A stretch of DNA of 5,876 nt from Acidobacteriaceae bacterium (GTDB lineage Bacteria; Acidobacteriota; Terriglobia; Bryobacterales; Bryobacteraceae). Every line of letters starts with the position of its first letter. The stretch's first letter is position 1. This document shows positions 1 to 5,501 of this stretch, piece after piece. The position numbers were made by a program, and so were the translations under genes. The stretch covers positions 1 through 5,876 of the forward strand of contig JAFASD010000498.1 of assembly GCA_019244945.1 (NCBI GenBank), read 5' to 3'. The notes under the pieces were generated by a model that ran no database searches, was not told the origin of the DNA, and worked only from the letters and a program-made list of their open reading frames with translations.

Positions 1-152
1 GGCGTGAGGACATAGCAGAATTCGCGGGCGCGAATGGCATCAAGCAGTAACGTATCTGCAGAGCGAGGAACGTAACTCGGCGCATTGGCCTTCAAAGCGC
101 CGCCCGATACGTAATAGTCAGGGGTCGGTTTTGTCAGCACGTCCGGACTCAT
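1..152 (-). CDS. AAA-like (AAA_35 type) P-loop ATPase, N-terminal fragment running off the left edge
   Basis: An open reading frame starts at ATG 152-150 and stays open to base 1 (50 complete codons). The protein begins MSPDVLTKPTPDYYVSGGAL and continues through APSYVPRSADTLLLDAI to REFCYVLT at the window edge. From general knowledge of the family, this matches the opening of AAA_35 ATPases: Y-x-V-x-G-x-L, then a-PSYV-x-R-x-AD, then EFCYVLT, after which the Walker A motif (RQMGKSS-like) is expected. The ATG lies in ATGA with the TGA stop of the upstream TIR-ATPase gene, so translation is probably coupled; I see no separate Shine-Dalgarno sequence. There is no room for an N-terminal effector domain, so anything beyond the ATPase (often WD40 or other repeats in such proteins) would be C-terminal and outside the window. 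The Walker A and B motifs cannot be checked here. Confidence 0.85.
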   Translation of the reverse strand, partial: MSPDVLTKPTPDYYVSGGALKANAPSYVPRSADTLLLDAIRAREFCYVLT

Positions 153-1699
153 AAACGATCTTTGAAATATCCCGCATATAGCCCGCAGCGGGGCGCGACG
201 GCTTGGCGGTTGTGTCCTTTTATTAACCCAGCCGATCGGAGCACGTGAAAATCGCTATCGGTTTCGCAGGCACTCGTATGAAGAGCCGTTTTCAGGGCCA
301 GCCTTGCGGTAGGATTCTGATTTAGCAAAATCATGTAGCGCTGGAGGTGATCGCCGAAAGGGCCATCGTCATCATTCGCGCGCGCCAGTAATTCGCGAAG
401 GCCCAGGCGCTTGTTAACGGACTCGTAGAGCGCCTTGCGGATAAGAAAGGGATGGCCTGCGAGAAGCTCCATAATCCTGTCTATCTCCGAATCGCCCTTT
501 AGAGGTTCTCCGTGTTTATAGTTTAGTTCTATGACTTGGTTCCGGAGGAAGTCGTTGGTTTCAAGCAACTCGCCGATATTGAAGGGCGATTGCGTTTGAT
601 CGGTGATGAGCAGGCCCGCCTCGGTCGAATAGGCGAGCACGAGATTTAGGCGGTCCCAAACATCGTTAAATGCCCTGTTGTTATGCCAGGAGCGGACGAG
701 GCCGAAGAAGTCGTCGCGGTATTCCGGATAAGCGAAGACTCTGTCGACTTCATCCATGAGTAAAACGAGCGGAGATGCGAGGTGTTCCAACACTTCTTCT
801 TCGAGAAAAGTTGTGAGTTTGTCTTTCGGCCCGAGTGGTGTGCTCCAATAGCGATCCGGCTTTTCGTTGGTTTTCAGCTTGAGAGAAATCAGGTCGGCCA
901 TATAGCGCAGGACCGTATTGAGGTTTTCAAGATACTGACGGTCCAGACGTTGAAAATCAATGAATACGGCATGATCTCCCCGATCTCGCGCGTGCTGGTA
1001 GATCCGTGCCAGAGCCGAAGTTTTTCCAGTCTGACGGCTGCCTTTGATGAGCAGCGTGACGGCTCCTTGGGCGATTACCTGCTTAGCTCGGGTATCGAGG
1101 TCACGTTGAATATAGAACGGAGACGTCAGGCGTACTGCGCCGCCCGGGACATCCAGCGTCTCGAGCCATCTGGGATCGAATGCCGGAAGTGGGGGAGCCA
1201 TGGGAGCGCCTTGTGACGCTGCGTTTCCATCTGCTGTCAACGCGGTGGCGACTGAATTGACACCTATTTGCCCGGGCAGGCTGCCGGTAGCTATCGCTGC
1301 AAGGATCTGGTCGAGGATGATTGAGTCGTCACTCTCTTTGCGCCAGAATGCGCATTGAATGCGGTCCAACCAAGCTCCGAGATCATAGGGAAATGGTTCC
1401 TCGTAAGCTACTCGCACCGGCAGGATTTTGGGGCGCCCCTGCTTTTTTCGAATCCGTCGCGCCATTGCGACTTCTTCGATGATCATTTCGCTTGCAGTGG
1501 CTGCCTCCGACAGCAACACGATGACGTAATCCGCTGCGCTCAGTTTCTCCTCGATAATTTGCGGCCAATGCTCTCCGATTCGGATCTGGTTATCAATAAA
1601 AACGTTGTGACCTGCGGCGGTCAACCCCTGAAGCACCGCATTGGCTATGCGTACGTCTGGCTCTGAATCATGCTTGTAGCTGATAAAGCCTGTAGCCAT
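149..1699 (-). CDS. TIR domain-AAA_35 ATPase fusion, putative conflict/defence effector
   Basis: A 516-residue soluble protein (from ATG 1699) with two domains. Residues 4-135 are a TIR domain: FISYKHDSEPD opens it, VFIDNQIRIGEHW covers the second strand and loop, ADYVIVLLSE is the central strand, and SEMIIEEVAMA places a Glu (residue 76) where TIR NADases have their catalytic glutamate. Residues 194-435 are an AAA_35-type P-loop ATPase: SPFYIQRDLD entry motif, Walker A GSRQTGKTS (220-228), VFIDFQ, Walker B LVLLMDEVDR (311-320), STEAG and SPFNIGELLE, then GHPFLIRKALY. Residues 445-516 resemble the winged-helix tail of this family and end in VAPRCGLYAGYFKDRL, with no sensor repeats after it. 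I chose ATG 1699 because the TIR strand begins five residues later; an in-frame GTG at 1759 would add 20 unstructured-looking residues. No good Shine-Dalgarno sequence is seen at either start. A 118-bp gap separates it from the selenoprotein gene upstream, enough for its own promoter, but I find no convincing boxes. NAD cleavage is inferred from TIR families, not shown. Confidence 0.92.
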   Translation of the reverse strand: MATGFISYKHDSEPDVRIANAVLQGLTAAGHNVFIDNQIRIGEHWPQIIEEKLSAADYVIVLLSEAATASEMIIEEVAMARRIRKKQGRPKILPVRVAYEEPFPYDLGAWLDRIQCAFWRKESDDSIILDQILAAIATGSLPGQIGVNSVATALTADGNAASQGAPMAPPLPAFDPRWLETLDVPGGAVRLTSPFYIQRDLDTRAKQVIAQGAVTLLIKGSRQTGKTSALARIYQHARDRGDHAVFIDFQRLDRQYLENLNTVLRYMADLISLKLKTNEKPDRYWSTPLGPKDKLTTFLEEEVLEHLASPLVLLMDEVDRVFAYPEYRDDFFGLVRSWHNNRAFNDVWDRLNLVLAYSTEAGLLITDQTQSPFNIGELLETNDFLRNQVIELNYKHGEPLKGDSEIDRIMELLAGHPFLIRKALYESVNKRLGLRELLARANDDDGPFGDHLQRYMILLNQNPTARLALKTALHTSACETDSDFHVLRSAGLIKGHNRQAVAPRCGLYAGYFKDRL

Positions 1700-1817
1700 A
1701 AGCGAACTTGCGTCTAATAAGTCTAGCGTTGATCTGGTAAGACGTCCAGAGCCTGCCACTTCGATCTATTCTTCAATCGTTGGGCTATCCTGCGCGATGA
1801 AGCTGTTCTGCTGAAAG

Positions 1818-2366
1818 TCAGCGTCGAAGAGCGTTGCGAAAGGCGTGAAGCCAGTCGGCAAGTTTTGGAATGTAACGTTTGCGCTCGGCGTTATAGGTTT
1901 CTGTGCCGGGCTTTAGAACGCGGATGATCTCCGAAGCCGGGACCCGCGTTGATACGGTGTCGACTGCCGCGTAGCGGACTCGACGATCTGGACCGATGGC
2001 AAAGATGCTGGGTTTGGCGATGCCGCCTTTCTCGCGCGGATTGTAGATGTCCCACTCCTGGACGACGCGGTGGCCGGTATCGCACAGGATCGGAAACGGC
2101 AGTGACAGTTGTTGCCGCAACACTTCCGATTTATTTGGCGGATCGACGGAAACGGCTACGAACTCGGCACCGGCTGCGCGAATTTCATCGTAATGCTCGC
2201 GGTAATCCGCCAACTGGCGGTGGCAGAACGGTCACCAATAACCGCGGTAGAAGAGCAGCACTAACGGAGTTTGAGCCACTAACTCGGATAAACGACGCTG
2301 TGTTCCCGTTGAATCCAACAATTCGAAATCGGGTGCGAATTCTCCAGGTGCAGGCAGTCTGTTCAT
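1818..2366 (-). CDS. Peroxiredoxin-like (AhpC/TSA-type) selenoprotein with UxxC active site
   Basis: A 182-residue thioredoxin-fold protein read from ATG 2366 through an in-frame TGA (codon 45) to TGA 1820-1818. The N-terminus MNRLPAPGEFAPDFELLDS is the usual redoxin opening. The strand PLVLLFYRGYW leads to U-P-F-C-H-R-Q-L (45-52), exactly where the peroxiredoxin-like family has GxWCPFCxxQL. So TGA stands for the first Cys of CxxC and C48 for the second, which aligns with the peroxidatic Cys of classical peroxiredoxins. Downstream are FVAVSVDPP (69-77), LPFPILCD with C95, and AKPSIFAIGPDRRVR containing the cis-Pro (P119). Similarity to the family continues smoothly on both sides of the TGA, so decay is unlikely. 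Expected role: a cytosolic selenol-based peroxidase or thiol oxidoreductase; the substrate is unknown. It starts 20 bp after the RDD stop and is probably in the same operon. An automatic call would begin at TTG 2213 and lose the active site. The alternative is a pseudogene or a Cys-to-stop mutation. Confidence 0.85.
2207..2220 (-). promoter_or_regulatory. Putative bacterial SECIS hairpin
   Basis: On the minus strand, CCGCC-AGTT-GGCGG forms a perfect 5-bp all-GC stem with a 4-nt loop; the closing A-U could extend it to 6 bp with a GU loop. The loop begins 16 nt after the TGA and has G as its second base. Known bacterial SECIS elements lie within the coding sequence just downstream of UGA, with the apical loop roughly 16-37 nt away and a G among the first loop bases, so this fits at the short end of the range. 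The hairpin sits inside codons for residues 49-53 and its loop contains the TTG that gene callers would take as a start. SelB binding is inferred. Confidence 0.65.
2232..2234 (-). other. In-frame UGA read as selenocysteine (codon 45)
   Basis: TGA on the minus strand lies between the codons for RGYW and PFCHRQL, in frame with both the upstream ATG (44 codons away) and the rest of the redoxin domain. The residue expected here in the family is the first Cys of CxxC, the classic position for selenocysteine. A hairpin follows 11 nt later. Confidence 0.85.
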
Positions 2367-2386
2367 GCGGTCACAAGAGGGCTGGT

Positions 2387-3175
2387 TCAAATTGCCCGGC
2401 GTTCATGCAATGCAGTTTCGAGCAGGTGCTCAACTCCGGGGCGTTCGTCAGCGGTAAAGGTGAGTTTGTGTTCAATGCGACGAAAAACTTCGTTTGCCAT
2501 GCGCCAACGGATATCCGGAGCGAGTTCGTAGCGTCTCTGCAGAAAAGACTCGATTAGAATCACGTCTTCATCGCTGAGGCGCTCTCCACCGAGCATTGCA
2601 TGCTCGGGGCTCTGGTTTGCATATTCATACCAAGTGGGCTTCGGTTGCGACGACGAGCTCTCGCGTACGACTAACGAACCCACGACCAAATCTCCCAGGC
2701 GCTTGTTTTGCTTATTCAGCAGGGACACCACAATTCCAACCGCGTAGAACCCGGGCAGTTGATCCACAATGCGGAGCAGATTACGCGCAACGGTCTCGAC
2801 CGCGCTGAGTCGACGGCCGGTATCCTTTATGACGCGAAGTCCGACGCGGCGTTTACCCGGTGTTTGTCCGTTCCAGAAAATCTCAAACAGCGCGAAGTAT
2901 CCGTAGTAGAGCAGGAACACGATCATGATCAGGATCGCCGAGAGCCAGATACCGGCAAGCGGCAGGGCACTCCAAATTCCCGCTGTGAGCGTGAAAACGG
3001 CCAAGACGACCAGCGCGATGCCTGCCTGAATGAGCGTGTCAATCGTAAGCGCGAGGGCACGGCTGCCCACGCCCGCTACAGTAAACTCGATGTTTGTCTG
3101 TTCGGGCGTTTCTATCGTATGGCTCTCGTGAAAGGAGCCCGGGGGGAGGGAAGCGCTACTCGGGTCGGAGAACAT
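2387..3175 (-). CDS. RDD-family membrane protein
   Basis: A 262-residue integral membrane protein from ATG 3175. After a polar N-terminus comes the family entry ETPEQTNIEFTVAGVGSRAL, with the RDD Arg at residue 39 and Asp at 46 in LTIDTLIQ. Membrane segments are at about 40-66, 73-101 and 141-154. The conserved loop GQTPGKRRVGLRVI lies between the second and third segments, and the NKRLGDLVVG motif (with RLGD at 159-162) follows the third. A hydrophilic tail (about 181-262) with LSDEDVILIESFLQRRYEL is rich in charged residues and helical; similar tails occur in RDD proteins found beside MoxR cassettes. The frame is open further upstream to a TTG at 3262, but that would place 29 Arg/Ser-rich residues over the divergent gene, so ATG 3175 is preferred; no alternative start precedes the domain. 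Molecular function of RDD proteins here is unknown, perhaps transport or a scaffold at the membrane. Its 3' end is 20 bp from the selenoprotein start, suggesting one operon. Confidence 0.9.
   Translation of the reverse strand: MFSDPSSASLPPGSFHESHTIETPEQTNIEFTVAGVGSRALALTIDTLIQAGIALVVLAVFTLTAGIWSALPLAGIWLSAILIMIVFLLYYGYFALFEIFWNGQTPGKRRVGLRVIKDTGRRLSAVETVARNLLRIVDQLPGFYAVGIVVSLLNKQNKRLGDLVVGSLVVRESSSSQPKPTWYEYANQSPEHAMLGGERLSDEDVILIESFLQRRYELAPDIRWRMANEVFRRIEHKLTFTADERPGVEHLLETALHERRAI
3167..3170 (+). promoter_or_regulatory. Possible ribosome binding site for the SpoIIM-like gene
   Basis: GGAG lies 3 nt before ATG 3174 in TCGGAGAACATG. The spacing is shorter than ideal, but the start is supported by the family N-terminus MISNRWL. 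The site falls inside codons for the first residues of the divergent RDD gene. Confidence 0.35.
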
Positions 3176-4118
3176 GATTTCAAATCGCTGGCTGAACAAG
3201 CGAAAAGCGCACTGGGAGCGCCTCGAGCGTTTGCTCGATTCCGCTGAGCGCAACTTGAGCAATCTTAGCGGACAAGAGCTTCAGGAACTCGGACTACTTT
3301 ACCGGCAAACCGCTTCCGACCTTTCGGCGGTGGTCGAGGACCGCACCAGTACGCATTTCGCTAACAACCTTAACCAGCTGCTAGGCCGTTGTCATAACTT
3401 TTTATATGCCGGTCACCCTGCGGAGGGTAAGCGGCTCATTCGTTTTTACCTCGTCGAATATCCTGGCATTTTTAGGGCCAGCCTTCCGCTGGTTTTTCTC
3501 GCAGCAGCATTATTTACGGCCGGCGGGATTGCCGGTTGGGCAGCGAGTGCACACGATCCCGGCTTCGCGCACCGTTTTCTCGGCCCGCAGATGATGGACA
3601 CGATTGAGCAACGAAAAATGTGGACCGAACCGGTCGTTGCCGTTAAGCCGCTTGCATCATCGTTCATCGCGACGAACAACCTGAGCGTGGCGTTCAGCGC
3701 CTTTGCGCTCGGGATCACCGGCATCGGAACCATTTGGCTCATGTTTTTTAACGGACTGATGGTGGGAGTTATCGGCACGGCAACCGCGCAAGCCGGGATG
3801 GCATTATCGCTCTGGAGTTTCGTCGCGGCGCATGGAGTGCTCGAGATTCCGGCGATTTTGATCGCAGGCGCCGCTGGACTGGAGCTGGCGCGAGGCGTTT
3901 TCTTTCCCGGAATGCTGCCGTGGCGCGATGCTGTAACAGCGGCGGGAACTCGGGCCATTCGATTGTTGGTTGGAGTGATTCCCATCCTCCTGATTGCGGG
4001 CGCGATTGAGGGGTTCTTTTCGCCCACGCATGTTCCGGCCGCGCTCAAATTCACACTGGCAGCGGCTTTGGGAAGCGCGCTCGCACTTTATCTTCCCTCG
4101 CGAGTAACTCTAAAGTAA
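3174..4118 (+). CDS. SpoIIM/DUF95-type stage II sporulation protein M-like membrane protein
   Basis: A 314-residue membrane protein. Residues 1-95 are a cytosolic helical region typical of the family in non-sporulating bacteria: MISNRWLNKRKAHWERLERLL, then LQELGLLYRQTASDLSAV and LNQLLGRCHNFLY. Hydrophobic segments follow at about 100-125, 168-205 (probably two), 213-245, 261-281 and 288-307. The region around AAHGVLEIPAILIAG (218-232) carries the HGxxE motif conserved in SpoIIM proteins, and IEGFFSP (278-284) is another family signature. The family name comes from engulfment in Bacillus sporulation; in this context a sporulation role is unlikely, and a membrane role beside MoxR/DUF58/RDD is more plausible. 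It is transcribed opposite to all other genes in the window: its start overlaps the RDD start and its end overlaps the DUF58 end by 9 bp, so its promoter must lie within the RDD coding sequence. Confidence 0.92.
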   Translation: MISNRWLNKRKAHWERLERLLDSAERNLSNLSGQELQELGLLYRQTASDLSAVVEDRTSTHFANNLNQLLGRCHNFLYAGHPAEGKRLIRFYLVEYPGIFRASLPLVFLAAALFTAGGIAGWAASAHDPGFAHRFLGPQMMDTIEQRKMWTEPVVAVKPLASSFIATNNLSVAFSAFALGITGIGTIWLMFFNGLMVGVIGTATAQAGMALSLWSFVAAHGVLEIPAILIAGAAGLELARGVFFPGMLPWRDAVTAAGTRAIRLLVGVIPILLIAGAIEGFFSPTHVPAALKFTLAAALGSALALYLPSRVTLK

Positions 4119-5501
4119 GTTGCGATCTTTGATTGCGAGATATTCGTTCACGAGAGCGGTGCTCAGTTTACCGGGCGTGACTTCCAGGGCCAGAACGCCT
4201 TGCTGACGAAGACTGCGGATCAGAATCTCGCGACGTTGAAGCAGACCGAGTGCGGCCGCGCCGCGGTACATCTCGGGCTCTGTTTCCGGTATCTGCCGCG
4301 CTGCCATCGCCAAATCGGGCTGACTGACCACCGCAAACAGAACCAGATGCCGTTTTGCGATTTGAGCAGCATATTCGACCACGTCCGGAGTTGCGGCGGT
4401 TTCGGCAAAATCGGTGATCCAAACCACCAGTGCGCGGCGCGTCTGCTTCCGAAGTAATGCACGAGCTGCGAGGCCATGGTTCGCTTCCGTTGCCTCGGAT
4501 CGCACATGCGCCAGGGCGTCGACCCACTGCCGTATATGCGCGGGACCACGCCCGGCGCCGATAAGTTGCTGGATACCACGCCCATAGGCAACCGCTCCGA
4601 CCCGGTCTCCGTATTGCGCGGCAACCTGTGCAATCGACAGGGCGGCATCGATGGAGTAATCCAGTTTTGCTAATCGGAAATTGCGATCGGATCGCTCGAT
4701 CTCTGCGCGCATGAGGCGGCCCGCATCGATCATTACCCAAACGGTCTGACTGCGCTCGACCGTGAACGTTCTGGTGATTAAATTATGACGGCGCGCCGTT
4801 GCCGGCCAGCAGACCTCTCTCAGTTCATCTCCTTCGCGGTATTCACGCAGCGACTCAAATTCGCGACCTAAGCCGGGATCGCGATGGCGTCTTTTCTGAA
4901 TATCTATTTGGCGGCTGCGAATCAGATAGAGCGCTTGTTCATTCGCTTCGGTAAGATCTGGGAGAACGCAGACCGTTTGCGCGAGGGGAGCGACGGCCCA
5001 ACATTCCGCAAAAGCAAACCCGGTTCGGTAGCGAAGGAACAGGGAGCCTATCTTCGTGTCGCCGCGCTTATGCGGGATGACGTTGTATTCGCGGAGCGCT
5101 TGCCCGCCGGGCGGCAGGCTCAAATCGAATTGCGGAACATTGTCGTACAGGGTGGGCGCGAGTTCATCGATAACAGATACTTGCAACGATATGCCTCTCC
5201 TGTGCTCGACCGCAATGCCGACTGTCACGGGACGTCCGAGAATTAACGGTCCTCCCCAGGATCGACGCGCCCGCAGATTTTGCGGACGGGGCAAACGCAT
5301 CAAATCCCACAGCCACGCGATGAGCACGAGAGCATGCCACACGAGAAATAAGGGCAAAAAGCGAATTGACCACCAGAGCGGTACGAGCCAGATCAGACCC
5401 AGCATGGTCGACAGAAAGAAGCGCGGCCCGAAGCCGAAGGGCAATCGGCTTTTTTTGCGAACGACCGCTTCAACAGGCTCGGGCGCGAGCGCTCCGGTCA
5501 T
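4110..5501 (-). CDS. DUF58 (vWA-like) protein with two N-terminal membrane helices
   Basis: A 463-residue protein from ATG 5501. Two hydrophobic segments at about 28-45 and 47-67 anchor it to the inner membrane. Residues 75-185 are a beta-rich region (RPVTVGIAVEHRRGISLQV, HKRGDTKIGSLFLRYRTGF). The DUF58 signature spans 211-237: GREFESLREYREGDELREV followed by CWPATARR. A vWA-like fold follows, with VWVMIDAGRLM (254-264) where a MIDAS motif would be, then LDYSIDAALSIAQVAAQYGDRVG and LVVWITDFAE. The MIDAS serines of true vWA domains are not present in DAGRLM, which is usual in this family. The frame is open 80 codons further upstream, but that part is out-of-frame MoxR coding sequence. The ATG sits in ATGA with the MoxR stop, showing translational coupling and a likely MoxR-DUF58 complex. 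Exact substrates are unknown. Confidence 0.93.
   Translation of the reverse strand: MTGALAPEPVEAVVRKKSRLPFGFGPRFFLSTMLGLIWLVPLWWSIRFLPLFLVWHALVLIAWLWDLMRLPRPQNLRARRSWGGPLILGRPVTVGIAVEHRRGISLQVSVIDELAPTLYDNVPQFDLSLPPGGQALREYNVIPHKRGDTKIGSLFLRYRTGFAFAECWAVAPLAQTVCVLPDLTEANEQALYLIRSRQIDIQKRRHRDPGLGREFESLREYREGDELREVCWPATARRHNLITRTFTVERSQTVWVMIDAGRLMRAEIERSDRNFRLAKLDYSIDAALSIAQVAAQYGDRVGAVAYGRGIQQLIGAGRGPAHIRQWVDALAHVRSEATEANHGLAARALLRKQTRRALVVWITDFAETAATPDVVEYAAQIAKRHLVLFAVVSQPDLAMAARQIPETEPEMYRGAAALGLLQRREILIRSLRQQGVLALEVTPGKLSTALVNEYLAIKDRNLL

Noticed and set aside
1700..1759. Upstream GTG start at 1759 for the TIR-ATPase
   Set aside because: It adds 20 residues with no TIR similarity and has only a weak purine stretch upstream; ATG 1699 sits right at the domain edge. 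It remains possible.
1810..1822. Inverted repeat GCTGA-AAG-TCAGC across the stop of the selenoprotein gene as a terminator
   Set aside because: The stem is only 5 bp and no T-run follows on the minus strand, so an intrinsic terminator is not supported.
1818..2213. A 131-residue protein starting at TTG 2213 as the real gene
   Set aside because: It lacks the first strand and the active-site CxxC/UxxC block that the upstream in-frame sequence clearly supplies.
1949..2557. Plus-strand 202-codon open frame
   Set aside because: Arg/Pro/Thr-rich, low-complexity product antisense to the redoxin and RDD genes, without recognisable domains.
3090..3173. Promoter for the SpoIIM-like gene (TTGTCT with TATCGT or TATGGC)
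   Set aside because: Matches are poor and spacings do not fit well (13 or 18 bp), so no box is called.
3176..3262. Longer RDD protein from TTG 3262
   Set aside because: The extra 29 residues are Arg/Ser-rich shadow sequence of the SpoIIM-like gene, TTG is a weak start, and ATG 3175 precedes the domain.
3446..4054. Minus-strand 202-codon open frame inside the SpoIIM-like gene
   Set aside because: Its composition is typical of an antisense shadow, and the plus-strand frame encodes a clear family member.
4807..4815. Cys in REVCW of the DUF58 signature as an odd substitution
   Set aside because: This position is variable in DUF58 proteins and the rest of the signature is intact, so I see no reason to call it functional.
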